The notes under the pieces were generated by a model. The model did not search any database. It was given only the letters and a program-made list of their open reading frames with translations, and was not told the DNA's origin. A stretch of DNA of 64,000 nt. It comes from Nocardioides turkmenicus. Lineage in GTDB: Bacteria > Actinomycetota > Actinomycetes > Propionibacteriales > Nocardioidaceae. The DNA lies in assembly GCF_011045035.1 (NCBI RefSeq), contig NZ_JAALAA010000012.1, positions 1-64,000 of the forward strand, in the 5' to 3' direction. The translations under genes and the position numbers were made by a program. Position 1 is the stretch's first letter. Each line of letters starts with the position of its first letter. Below are positions 47,601 to 56,366 of the stretch, one piece after another.

Positions 47601-48203
47601 ATCGAGCGCGGCGAGCTGGTCCTCCTCGTCGGGCAGGTCGGCTCCGGCAAGTCGTCCCTGCTGGCGTCGCTGGCCGGCCTCATCGAGCACACCGGCACGA
47701 TCCGGTGGAACGACGAGCTGGTCACGGACCCGCAGGCCTTCCTGAGGCCGGGGCAGGTCGCGTACGTCGCCCAGGTGCCTCGGGTGCTCTCCGGAACGTT
47801 CTCCGACAACATCCGGCTGGGTCACGACCGGCCGTTCGACAGCCCGGTCGCCGACGCGCGGCTCGAGCTCGACGTCAAGGAGGCGGGCGGCGCGGACGCG
47901 ATCGTCGGACACCGGGGCGTACGCCTCTCGGGAGGACAGGTCCAGCGCCTCGCCCTGGCGAGGGCGCTGGCTGCCGACACCGAGCTGCTCCTGGCCGACG
48001 ACGTCTCCAGTGCGCTGGACGCGGCCACCGAGATCGAGCTGTGGCGGGCGCTCCGCGACCGGCACACGACGGTCATCGGAGCCACCTCGAAGCGAGCCGC
48101 GCTCGCTCAGGCCGACCGAGTCGTCGTCATGGTCGACGGCGAGGTCGCGGCGGTGGGTCCGTGGGCCGAGCTGGCCCCGTCCTGGTCCCACCTGGCCGGC
48201 TGA
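44643..48203 (+). CDS. Tandem (two-half fused) ABC exporter
   Basis: A 1186-residue protein with two complete membrane-domain/ATPase halves. Half 1 (~1-600): exporter-type membrane domain, then Walker A LVGRTGSGKSTLASLL (~residue 380), a signature reading SLSAGEEQL and Walker B VVVLDEATARMD. Half 2 (~610-1186): Walker A LVGQVGSGKSSLLASL (~996), signature RLSGGQVQRLALARAL (~1095) and Walker B LLLADDVSSALD. The catalytic Glu of half 2 is Asp (ADD), and the half 1 signature is degenerate, so the two ATP sites are probably unequal. ABC exporters normally form from separate half-transporters in bacteria. The substrate is unknown. TACCGT precedes the ATG by 9 nt. Confidence 0.93.
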   Translation: MTATLSTPPVPTAGKAPGVPSTPADPSRQVDWRRLKGPVTVAALVALAVAMVAQSIGTVVAGRLAENPTASLVGWLALCVIGASLVDSTAKIAWVGVSDRVEGKLREDVLQAAMRQPLSELSEQAVGEILDRVDDDSHEVGNLLRWQLWMLFRSVFAALPMWIVASFTWWPAAILFPLLATVTWFVIRGLLGKISQLKVIEEASWTDHAAVLEEGIAGRDDLRTSLGQDHVVARVARLSATVHEKFRAVVTVEAKVGRRAGVLLHSLLAGIGLAGIALASTDRLGISSLVTLFLVTSTFVGQIAMLANHLPDIQAGLGAVIRLRQMMAAEPEPEGGEPVPGGGALEVDLRDLTFSYAEGTFALQGISLTVPAGDTIALVGRTGSGKSTLASLLSRAVEPPRGSVFLGGVDVRDLDLQQLRASVGVVTQRTEILAGTLAENIALFDDERPREDIERAVARLGLSEWVAGLPEGLDTLLGPGGTSLSAGEEQLVAFARLLVRDVRVVVLDEATARMDPLTERRVVAAADRLLTGRTGILIAHRLSTIERAPHVAVLDHGRVIQHGLRASLATAPGPFRDLLEASRTDHHDSPSPDVKPVDHSTLDHVAEGNVGGKRRAGAPPELPEVGTGPSLARGMLHVLFLRPEWGVAGALLFLFASMTGAQGAFTGLLWGRIVESLQDGGRPTVLSVLLVVSLLAAPLMLADAFYRYPRWWIEVMLRARMAVLYGQTRQHRLTRTPPGEVVARSMDADRYARYADRWVDFVNGLVIATITALLAGTALAGAVLLVVMVASALASAIGRPIAGRSAAASSAARARFGRAVVSALESVRTVKLAAATPQVHAHLQHVDSGRVDAAVKEHRVQAFLDGVPALMVQCGVVAAWGIYFGGGWGLATALLVANAVSGFDWFGRVAGMVVTEAPGTRAWQKETSRFAGGRDLMDLPPGVDLVSGDAPDPGPVDRVPLESLELSALSAVHDDGTIGVSDVSLTIERGELVLLVGQVGSGKSSLLASLAGLIEHTGTIRWNDELVTDPQAFLRPGQVAYVAQVPRVLSGTFSDNIRLGHDRPFDSPVADARLELDVKEAGGADAIVGHRGVRLSGGQVQRLALARALAADTELLLADDVSSALDAATEIELWRALRDRHTTVIGATSKRAALAQADRVVVMVDGEVAAVGPWAELAPSWSHLAG

Positions 48204-48215
48204 TCCGTCCGCGAC

Positions 48216-48247
48216 AGGCCGCCTGGCACCTCGGCGTCAGGCGGCCT
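48216..48247. terminator. Hairpin between convergent ABC exporter and ClpN genes
   Basis: AGGCCGCCTG (48216-48225) pairs with CAGGCGGCCT (48238-48247). The right arm overlaps the last codons of the ClpN gene. Confidence 0.6.
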
Positions 48248-48776
48248 CGCCGTGCTCCAGTGCGTCGCGCAGCGCAGCAACATCCACGCCGAGGGCCCGT
48301 AGTGCAGCATGTCCTTCCCCCTCCGCTCGAAGGATGCCGAGCAGGATGTGCTCGGTGCCGATCGACCGGTCCTCGAGCCGGATCGCCTCACGCAGCGAGA
48401 GCTCGAGGACCTTCTTCGCCTCCTTGGTGAAGGGGATGTGCCCGCCGAGCCGACGGCGTGGCTTCCCACTGTCGAGCGCGCCGGTGCCGAAGACCTCCTC
48501 GACCTTGGAGCGCACCGCGTCCAGGTCGATCCCGAGCGTCGACAGCGCGTCGGCGTCCTCGTCGCCCAGGCGCCCGTGGGCCCGCTCGACCTCCGCCTTC
48601 AGCGCGGTGGCATCGACCCCGGCCTCTGAGAGCGCGCGGGCGGCGGACGACTCGGTGCCGGAGCCGATCGCCAGCAGGAGGTGGTCGTCGCCGATGCGCT
48701 CGTGGCCGAGCTCGGCGGCGTACGTCTGGGCCGCGGTCACCGCATCGCGGGCCGGCTTGGTGAACCTCTCGAACAT
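48237..48776 (-). CDS. Clp N-domain protein (no ATPase domain)
   Basis: A 179-residue protein made only of Clp N-terminal repeats, the adaptor/substrate-binding module of ClpC/ClpA. Segments are MFERFTKPARDAVTAAQTYA with GHERIGDDHLLLAI (repeat 1) and IPFTKEAKKVLELSLREAIR with IGTEHILLGILRAEGEGHAAL (repeat 2). There is no AAA+ domain, so it cannot unfold proteins by itself and may compete with or modulate ClpC. ATG 48776 has AAGGAG 5 nt upstream and overlaps the stop of the HTH gene (TGATG). Confidence 0.92.
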   Translation of the reverse strand: MFERFTKPARDAVTAAQTYAAELGHERIGDDHLLLAIGSGTESSAARALSEAGVDATALKAEVERAHGRLGDEDADALSTLGIDLDAVRSKVEEVFGTGALDSGKPRRRLGGHIPFTKEAKKVLELSLREAIRLEDRSIGTEHILLGILRAEGEGHAALRALGVDVAALRDALEHGEAA

Positions 48777-48988
48777 CACATCTCCTTCGCGTACTTCTTG
48801 TGGACCGCCTGCCGGCTAACCTCCAGCGCGTCGGCGATCTCCTGCCATGCCCAGCCCTGCCGGCGGGCGTTCGCCACCTGCAGCCGCTCCAGGGAGTCGG
48901 CGAGACGACGCAGTGCGAGCGCGGCTCGCAGTCCGGTGCTCGGGTCGGCGCTCGCGGCCGACTCGGCGAGATCCTTGGCATCCGTCAT
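48776..48988 (-). CDS. Small helix-turn-helix regulator
   Basis: A 70-residue protein with a C-terminal helix-turn-helix (GWAWQEIADALEVSRQAVHK) preceded by an amphipathic helix (LRRLADSLERLQVANARRQG). It is the upstream member of a two-gene operon with the Clp N-domain protein. Two copies of a symmetric site overlie its own promoter, which suggests autorepression. The ATG at 48988 is 6 nt after the -10 element, so the mRNA is probably leaderless. Confidence 0.88.
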   Translation of the reverse strand: MTDAKDLAESAASADPSTGLRAALALRRLADSLERLQVANARRQGWAWQEIADALEVSRQAVHKKYAKEM

Positions 48989-48990
48989 GA

Positions 48991-49034
48991 TGTCAATATA
49001 GGTTGACGCCCGAACCCTGTCAACTGAGGTTGAC
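48991..49034 (-). promoter_or_regulatory. Consensus promoter overlapped by two operators
   Basis: Minus-strand TTGACA (49023-49018) and TATATT (49000-48995) with a 17-bp spacer form a near-perfect housekeeping promoter. Two dyads overlie it: GTCAACTGAGGTTGAC at 49019-49034 (perfect 6-bp arms) and GTCAATATAGGTTGAC at 48992-49007 (5 of 6). Their starts are 27 bp apart. The expected transcription start coincides with the ATG of the HTH gene. Confidence 0.8.
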
Positions 49035-49110
49035 ACTGCCGGGCGCGAGGCGGGACCCGCGTCACACCGATTCGCGGAATAGCGCTGAAATCGCCGAAGG
49101 TTAGGCAGTA

Positions 49111-50313
49111 GTGACCGACACCGCCAGCTCCGAGACCGCCCTGAGGCCGGTCACCCCCGTCCGGTTCGCGATCGCGATGATCGCCCTCGCGATGGGTGGC
49201 TTCGCGATCGGTACGACCGAGTTCGTCACCATGGGCGTGCTGCCCGAGATCGCCGAGGGCGTCGGTGTCGGCACCTCCACGGCCGGGCACCTGATCAGCG
49301 CCTACGCGGTCGGGGTGGTGGTCGGCGTACCGATCCTTTCGTTCTTCGTCGCGCATCTTCCCCGCAAGGGGCTGCTGCTGTCGCTGATGGCGGCGTACGC
49401 CCTGTTCAACCTGCTCAGCGCGGCCGCCGTCGACTACCACATGCTGCTGGTGGCGAGGTTCCTGGACGGGCTGCCGCACGGCGCCTACTTCGGCGTCGCG
49501 AGCATCGTCGCCACGTCGATGGCGGCCCCGAAGCACCGCGGACGCGCCGTAGCGCTGGTCATGCTCGGGCTCTCGGTGGCCAACGTGATCGGCGTTCCGT
49601 TCGCCACCTGGCTCGGTCAGAGCGCCGGCTGGCGAGCCCCGTACGCAGCCGCAGCAGGCCTCGCCCTGCTGACCGTGCTCCTGGTGCAGCTCTCGGTGCC
49701 CCACTTCCCGGGCGACCCCAACGCGACCGGCCGCAGCGAGGCCGGCCGCTTCTTCACCAACAAACAGGTCTGGCTGACCATGCTCGCGGGCGCGATCGGG
49801 TTCGGCGGCATGTTCGCGGCCTACTCCTACATCGCCCCGATCGTCACCGACACGGCCGGCCTGGCCGGGGGCGCGGTGCCGTGGTTCGTCTTCGCCTTCG
49901 GCACCGGCATGGTCGTCGGCACCTGGATCGCGGGCGAGCTGGCGCGCTGGTCGGTGATGGGCTCGCTGCTCGCCAGCAGCCTCGGCATGGTCGCAGTGCT
50001 GACCCTCTTCTGGCTGGTCGCGCCGGCCGGATGGTGGCTCGCACCGGTCGCCTTCCTGACCACCGCGATCGCGTCGGTGCTGGTGATCAACCTGCAGGTG
50101 CGCCTGATGGACGTCGCCGACGACGCGGTGACGCTGGGCGCCGCGATGAACCACGCGAGCCTCAACATCGCCAACGCCCTCGGCGCCTTCGCCGGCGGTC
50201 TGGCCCTGGACGTGTGGAGCGTCCGCGAGGCGCCGCTGGTCGGCGCCGGGCTGGCCGCGGCCGGGATGCTCGTGCTGCTGTGGAGCACCAGCATCCACCG
50301 CCGCCGCGCCTAG
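49111..50313 (+). CDS. MFS transporter (DHA1 family)
   Basis: A 400-residue 12-helix major facilitator of the AraJ/Cmx-like drug:H+ antiporter group. Hallmarks are the N-terminal GTTEFVTMGVLPEIA, the motif A-like loop after helix 2 (FFVAHLPRKGLLL), the SIVATSMAAPKHRGRAVALV stretch between helices 4 and 5, and the second-half repeats. Substrates could be drugs, sugars or arabinose-like compounds; none is indicated. GTG 49111 is close to a -10-like TAGGCA. It converges with the ggpPS-like gene. Confidence 0.9.
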   Translation: MTDTASSETALRPVTPVRFAIAMIALAMGGFAIGTTEFVTMGVLPEIAEGVGVGTSTAGHLISAYAVGVVVGVPILSFFVAHLPRKGLLLSLMAAYALFNLLSAAAVDYHMLLVARFLDGLPHGAYFGVASIVATSMAAPKHRGRAVALVMLGLSVANVIGVPFATWLGQSAGWRAPYAAAAGLALLTVLLVQLSVPHFPGDPNATGRSEAGRFFTNKQVWLTMLAGAIGFGGMFAAYSYIAPIVTDTAGLAGGAVPWFVFAFGTGMVVGTWIAGELARWSVMGSLLASSLGMVAVLTLFWLVAPAGWWLAPVAFLTTAIASVLVINLQVRLMDVADDAVTLGAAMNHASLNIANALGAFAGGLALDVWSVREAPLVGAGLAAAGMLVLLWSTSIHRRRA

Positions 50314-50316
50314 AAG

Positions 50317-50385
50317 CCCGCCGAGTCGGCTCATCCTGACGCCGAACCACGCCGAGTCGGCGCGTTAGAACGCGCCGACTCGGCG
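50317..50385. repeat. Dispersed intergenic palindromic repeat, copy B
   Basis: Shares CCCGCCGAGTCGGC and AGAACGCGCCGACTCGG with the copy at 37832-37898. The second half forms a perfect 17-bp hairpin (50350-50366 with 50369-50385). Confidence 0.75.
50350..50385. terminator. Bidirectional hairpin terminator
   Basis: A 17-bp perfect stem with a 2-nt loop between the convergent MFS and ggpPS-like genes, formed by the dispersed repeat. Confidence 0.75.
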
Positions 50386-50391
50386 AATCTC

Positions 50392-52677
50392 TTAGAGCTC
50401 CACCTCATCCCCTGGGGCGGAGGAGGTGGCCGCCTCGACCGCCGCGAGGAACCCGTCGGCCCAAGCCTTGGAGTCGTGGTGGCGGATGGTGTCCCACAGT
50501 CCACGCATCCGGTCCTTGGCCTCGGCCTCGTCCATGTCGACGGCCTGCAGGAAGACCCGCACCATGTCGGAGACGTCGTGGGGGTTGGTCAGCACCGCAC
50601 CGCGCAGCTCGGCGGCCGCCCCGGCGAACTCGGAGAGCACCAGCGTGCCGCTCGTGCCGCGAAGACCGTGGACCGCGGCGTACTCCTTCGCGACCAGGTT
50701 GAGACCATCACGCAGCGGGGTGATCCACATGACGTCGGCGTTGGCGTAGTAGGCCAGCAGCTCCTCGAACGGGATCGGCCGGAAGTAGAAGTGGACCGGC
50801 ATCCAGCCCATCCGCGAGAACCGGCCGTTGATCCGCCCGACAGCCTGCTCGATCTGGTTCTGCAGCGTCTTGTAGACGGTCATCTCACCGGCTGCGGGCA
50901 CGCACACCAGCACCAGCGACAGCTCGCCCAGCAGCGACGGGTCCTCGAGCAGAGCCCGCTCGAAGGCCTCGAGCTGCTGCAGCACGCCCTTGGTGTAGTC
51001 GAGCCGCGAGACGGCCAGCGCGATCCGCTGACCCTCGAACTCGTCCTTCACTCGCGCGATGGACTCCTGCACCGCAGCTGACGCCAGGGTCTGCTCGATC
51101 CGCTTGGTGTCGACACTCACCGGGTTGGCGCCCAGGTGGACGCGGCGCCCGCCGACGTCGATCACCGAGGGCATGGTGTCCAGGCCGAGGGCGAAGCCGT
51201 AGGTGCGGAACCGCGGCGCGGAGTCCTCGGTCTCGATCACCTCGACCGGTGCCACGCCACGCGCCACGTCGACGAAGTTCTCGACCTGGCGGGGGATGTG
51301 GAACGAGATGTAGTCGCACTGCAGAAGCGACCCGATGATCTCGCGCCGCCACGGCACCACGTTGAACACGTCCGCACCGGGGAAGTGGGTGTGGTGCAGG
51401 AACGCGATCTTCACATCCGGACGCAGCTCACGCAGATAGGCAGGCACCATCCACAGGTTGTAGTCGTGGATCCAGACGATGCCTTCGTACGCCACCTCTG
51501 CCGCCGCCTGCTCGGCGAAGGCCTTGTTGACCCGGCAGTAGACCTGCCAGTCCTCCTCCTTGAACCTCGCACGTTCCCAGAAGGTGTGCAGCAGCGGCCA
51601 GAACGCCTCCTTGGAGAAGCGTTTGTAGAAGACGTCGACGTCCTTCTTCGACAGTGGCAGCCGCGAGGCCACCAGACCGGGGTAGAGCTTGGGGTCGACG
51701 ACCGTGTGGGTCGCGAACTTGCCGCGTTTGGGATCGTCGATCGACCACGCGACCCAGGATCCGGTGCGCTCCGTGAAGAAGGAGAGCAGCGTCGGGATGA
51801 TGCCGTTGGGTGACTTCGGGCGCCGGCGCTTGACCTCTCCCTCCTCGATCACCTCGTCATAGGGGAGCCGGTGGTAGACCATGACGAGGTCGGACTTCCC
51901 CGGGTCGTCGGCGTCGTTCTCCGGGTCGTAGATGTGCTCGTCGTCGAGCAGGTTGAAGTGCCTGATCGCCTGCAGGATCCCGCCCGTGCCGGGGGAGGTG
52001 GCGTGGAACGTACGCTCCTTGTCGCGGGTCGCGTCCAGGAGCAGGTCCTCGGACTCACCGACGCAGACGCCCGGGAAGCCGATGTCGTACATCGACAGGT
52101 CGTTGAGGGTGTCGCCGGCGACCAGCACCCGGTCCTTCGGGATGCCGAGGTGCTCGACGAGCTTGGTGACGGTGTGGCCCTTGTTGATCCCCGCGGGCAG
52201 CACGTCGAGATAGTGGCTGGCGGAGTAGAGCAGGTCGCAGCCGATCTCCGCCACCAGCGGGGCGAGGTCGTCGGTCACCGCCTCGGGGTCGCAGAAGTAG
52301 GAGACGCGGCGGTCCTGGGGCACGTTCTGACGGACCAGTCCGGGCCGCTCGCCGATCTTCTCGAGCACGGTGAGCTCGCCGGGCCACTTGGCGGCGATGT
52401 CCTGCTGGATCGGCTCGACGGCGAGCAGGTCGTGTCCGGTCACGATGGTGGCGCCGACGTCGCAGATGATGAAGTCGGGCGTCGGGATGGTCGGGTCCGC
52501 GAGCAGCGGCAGCACCGACTCCAGGCCACGCCCGGTGACGAAGGACAGCAGTACGTCCTCGCGGCGGCTCAGCGTCTGGTAGAGCTTGACCTTCGCCTCG
52601 GGGTCGCCGGCCAGGAAGGTTCCGTCCAGATCGGTCGCGAGCAGCATGCGCGCGTTGGCAGCGGACGTGTGATTCAC
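50392..52677 (-). CDS. Glucosylglycerol-phosphate phosphatase/synthase fusion (GgpPS-like)
   Basis: A 761-residue two-domain enzyme. The N-terminal ~245 residues are a HAD phosphatase of the sucrose-phosphatase type (ATDLDGTFLAGD with the nucleophile Asp16, SFVTGRGLESV, VLVAGDTLNDLSMY). The remainder (~255-761) is a GT20 glycosyltransferase with IAFLHHTHFPGADVFNVVPW, LAVSRLDYTKGVLQQLEAFE, WITPLRDGLNLVAKEYAA and VLTNPHDVSDM. The TNPHD form is typical of GgpS, where trehalose-phosphate synthase has VNPYD. Expected role: making the osmolyte glucosylglycerol from ADP-glucose and glycerol 3-phosphate. GTG 52677 has GAGGAG 4 nt upstream. Confidence 0.85.
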   Translation of the reverse strand: MNHTSAANARMLLATDLDGTFLAGDPEAKVKLYQTLSRREDVLLSFVTGRGLESVLPLLADPTIPTPDFIICDVGATIVTGHDLLAVEPIQQDIAAKWPGELTVLEKIGERPGLVRQNVPQDRRVSYFCDPEAVTDDLAPLVAEIGCDLLYSASHYLDVLPAGINKGHTVTKLVEHLGIPKDRVLVAGDTLNDLSMYDIGFPGVCVGESEDLLLDATRDKERTFHATSPGTGGILQAIRHFNLLDDEHIYDPENDADDPGKSDLVMVYHRLPYDEVIEEGEVKRRRPKSPNGIIPTLLSFFTERTGSWVAWSIDDPKRGKFATHTVVDPKLYPGLVASRLPLSKKDVDVFYKRFSKEAFWPLLHTFWERARFKEEDWQVYCRVNKAFAEQAAAEVAYEGIVWIHDYNLWMVPAYLRELRPDVKIAFLHHTHFPGADVFNVVPWRREIIGSLLQCDYISFHIPRQVENFVDVARGVAPVEVIETEDSAPRFRTYGFALGLDTMPSVIDVGGRRVHLGANPVSVDTKRIEQTLASAAVQESIARVKDEFEGQRIALAVSRLDYTKGVLQQLEAFERALLEDPSLLGELSLVLVCVPAAGEMTVYKTLQNQIEQAVGRINGRFSRMGWMPVHFYFRPIPFEELLAYYANADVMWITPLRDGLNLVAKEYAAVHGLRGTSGTLVLSEFAGAAAELRGAVLTNPHDVSDMVRVFLQAVDMDEAEAKDRMRGLWDTIRHHDSKAWADGFLAAVEAATSSAPGDEVEL

Positions 52678-54118
<1,441 letters not shown>

Positions 54119-54130
54119 TAAGGTCGGCCC

Positions 54131-54655
54131 ATGCGCACCATCGGTGTTGCCATCGCTATCCCGGAGCCGTGGGCAAGTCAGCTCCAGGACTACCGGACGT
54201 CTCTCGGGGACGCGACGGCGACCATGATCCCGACGCACATCACGCTCGTGCCGCCGACGGAGATCCACGAGGACCTGCTGCCCGACGTCGAGAGCCATCT
54301 CGAGTCGGCGGCCTCGCGGGTCGCTCCGTTCGGCGTGCACCTCCGCGGCACCGGCACCTTCCGGCCGGTCTCGCCGGTGGTCTTCGTGGCCGTGGTGCAG
54401 GGCATCTCGGGTTGCGAGCAGCTGGCCAACACGGTCCGGCAGGGGCCGCTCGACCAGAAGCTCACTTTTCCCTATCACCCGCATGTCACGATCGCCCACG
54501 ACCTTCCCGAGGCTAGCCTCGACAAGGCTTTCGGTGAGCTGGCCGACTTCGAGTGCGAGTGGTCGGTCGAGGAGTTCTACCTCTACGTGCACGACGACAC
54601 GGACGGCTGGCGGCCGACCCGCGAGTTCGCACTGAGAGCAGCACTGACCGGTTGA
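54131..54655 (+). CDS. 2'-5' RNA ligase / 2H phosphoesterase family protein
   Basis: A 174-residue protein of the 2H superfamily. Both catalytic His-x-Thr motifs are visible: PTHITLVPP and HPHVTIAHDLP. Known relatives cut or join 2',5'-linked RNA or act as cyclic phosphodiesterases; the cellular substrate here is unknown. It starts 12 nt after the trpS stop, so it is likely in the trpS operon. Confidence 0.9.
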   Translation: MRTIGVAIAIPEPWASQLQDYRTSLGDATATMIPTHITLVPPTEIHEDLLPDVESHLESAASRVAPFGVHLRGTGTFRPVSPVVFVAVVQGISGCEQLANTVRQGPLDQKLTFPYHPHVTIAHDLPEASLDKAFGELADFECEWSVEEFYLYVHDDTDGWRPTREFALRAALTG

Positions 54656-54698
54656 GGCGGGCTCAGGTCCGCCCACTCACGACGGATGGGACCTCGGG

Positions 54699-55613
54699 AT
54701 GCTCGACAAGGAGAAGATCAAGGAGAAGATCGCCGAGCTGCGTGCTCGCTTCCCGGCGCTGGACCGGGCGGTGCGTACGCAGGAGCACTACGGCGACGTG
54801 GGCGCTGGCCAGCAGGCCGGCGCGATCACCTACTTCGGCTTCCTGTCCACCTTCCCGATCCTCGCGCTCGCGTTCTTCGCGGTCGGCCAGATCGCCAAGG
54901 TGTACGCCGGTGCCGAGAGCGACCTGGTCGAGGCGATCGACCAGGTCCTGCCCGGCCTGGTCGGTGACGGCGCCGGCCAGCTGAAGATCGCCGACATCGA
55001 GCGCGCCGCGGGCGCGGTCGGGATCGTCGGTGCCTTCGGCCTGCTCTACGCCGGCCTCGGCTTCATCGATGGGCTGCGCAAGGCGCTCGAGGCCGTCTTC
55101 ATGGTGCCCGAAGAGGAGCAGCCCGGCTTCCTGATGGCCAAGCTGCGCGACCTGGCCGCGCTGATCCTGCTCGGCCTGATCATGCTGGTCGCGGTGGCGT
55201 TCACCGGCCTGATCCGCACCTTCTCGGCCAACGTCCTGGACTGGATCGGTCTCGACCAGGGCTTCGGCTGGCTGATCGTCGCCCTCACCCTGGTGCTAGG
55301 CCTGGCGGCCAACACCGTGCTCTTCTTCGCGATGTTCCACCTGGCCCCCCAGAAGGACACCCCGAAGGGGCCGCTGTGGGCCGGTGCGCTGCTGGGCGCG
55401 ATCGGCTTCGAGATCCTCAAGCAGGCCTCGACCCTGTTGTTGAACGCCACCCAGGGCCAGCCCGCCTTCCAGGCGTTCGGCATCGCCCTCATCCTCGTCG
55501 TCTGGATCCACTACACCTCGATGGTGATCCTGTACGCCGCCTCCTACGCCTACGTCAGGGCGACTCCGGCCGACTCGGCCGAGCCGCCCGTAGGGACCCA
55601 CACCGGTGGATGA
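54699..55613 (+). CDS. YihY/BrkB family integral membrane protein
   Basis: A 304-residue multi-pass membrane protein of the YihY/BrkB (UPF0761) family with about six helices. Landmarks are GAITYFGFLSTFPILALAFF, KDTPKGPLWAGALLGAIGFEILKQ-like segments and ILVVWIHYTSMVILYAASYAY near the C-terminus. It was once annotated as ribonuclease BN, which is now known to be wrong. The function is unclear. The start ATG follows the 2H protein by 43 nt on the same strand. Confidence 0.92.
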   Translation: MLDKEKIKEKIAELRARFPALDRAVRTQEHYGDVGAGQQAGAITYFGFLSTFPILALAFFAVGQIAKVYAGAESDLVEAIDQVLPGLVGDGAGQLKIADIERAAGAVGIVGAFGLLYAGLGFIDGLRKALEAVFMVPEEEQPGFLMAKLRDLAALILLGLIMLVAVAFTGLIRTFSANVLDWIGLDQGFGWLIVALTLVLGLAANTVLFFAMFHLAPQKDTPKGPLWAGALLGAIGFEILKQASTLLLNATQGQPAFQAFGIALILVVWIHYTSMVILYAASYAYVRATPADSAEPPVGTHTGG

Positions 55614-55626
55614 GAGAGTCGTACCC

Positions 55627-55851
55627 ATGAAGCTCGAGAAGACTGACGGCGCGCTCCTCCTGGTCATCGGGATCTGGACGATCGCGATCTGGACCAACTT
55701 CGGCCGCAACCTGGTCAAGACCGCGAAGGACCCGGAGCAGACCCGGCCCAAGCCCTATTACGTCGCCCACGCGGTGCTCGTGGTCGTCGACGTCCTCCTC
55801 GGTGGACTGCTGATCAAGCTCGGCGTGCAGCGGCTGCTGACCAGGGGGTAG
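55627..55851 (+). CDS. SCO4848-like small membrane protein
   Basis: A 74-residue protein with two helices (GALLLVIGIWTIAIWTNFGR and VAHAVLVVVDVLLGGLLIKLG). Small proteins of this kind follow the BrkB family gene in Streptomyces (SCO4848). ATG 55627 was chosen; an overlapping ATG 55606 is in frame and would couple it to the upstream gene. It ends 4 bp before the convergent ohrR stop. Confidence 0.8.
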   Translation: MKLEKTDGALLLVIGIWTIAIWTNFGRNLVKTAKDPEQTRPKPYYVAHAVLVVVDVLLGGLLIKLGVQRLLTRG

Positions 55852-55855
55852 GGCC

Positions 55856-56317
55856 TCAGGCGGAGTCGGCCGCGTCGAGGTGGTCGACCAGCTCGGTGAG
55901 CTGGTCGCGCAGCGCGAGCGCCTCGTCGCGGCTGATCCCCATCGACTGACCGAGCTGCTGCGGCACCCCGGAGACCTGCTCCTCCAGCGCCCGGCCCGCC
56001 TCGGTCAGGCTGACCAGCACCCGGCGCTCGTCGCCGGGGTCCCGCTCGCGACGGATGTGGCCGGCAGCCTCGAGTCGCTTGAGCAGGGGAGTCAGGGTGC
56101 CGGAGTCGAGCCGTAGGCGGTGGCCGAGCGCGGTCACGGTCAACGGCTCGTCGGCCTCCCAGAGCACCAGCATCACCAGATACTGCGGATAGGTCAGCCC
56201 GGTCCCCTCGAGCAGCGTCACGTAGCGCTTCGTGACGGCTCGGGTCGCTGCGTACAAGGGGAAGCAGAGCTGCAGGTCGAGCGCGAGCTGCGGATAGGTA
56301 CGTCCGGACACATCCAT
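55856..56317 (-). CDS. ohrR: MarR family organic-peroxide-sensing repressor
   Basis: A 153-residue MarR-type repressor of the OhrR kind. The peroxidatic cysteine is C18 in [10 protein letters not shown], with the conserved tyrosines nearby ([25 protein letters not shown]). The winged-helix core is [20 protein letters not shown] and [15 protein letters not shown]. Oxidation of C18 by organic hydroperoxides would release it from the operator shared with the divergent ohr gene. No second cysteine is obvious, suggesting a one-Cys mechanism. Confidence 0.93.
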   Translation of the reverse strand: MDVSGRTYPQLALDLQLCFPLYAATRAVTKRYVTLLEGTGLTYPQYLVMLVLWEADEPLTVTALGHRLRLDSGTLTPLLKRLEAAGHIRRERDPGDERRVLVSLTEAGRALEEQVSGVPQQLGQSMGISRDEALALRDQLTELVDHLDAADSA

Positions 56318-56329
56318 CAGTCTACTCCC

Positions 56330-56366
56330 TTGCGCTATTAAGTTGTGCGCAATATAGTTGTGCGCA
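56330..56366 (+). promoter_or_regulatory. OhrR operator overlapping the ohr promoter
   Basis: TTGCGC (56330-56335) and TATAGT (56353-56358) with a 17-bp spacer form the ohr promoter; the -10 ends 7 nt before the ATG at 56366 (leaderless). TTGCGC-N11-GCGCAA (56330-56352) is an inverted repeat over the promoter, and AGTTGTGCGCA occurs twice (56341-56351, 56356-56366). Confidence 0.8.
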
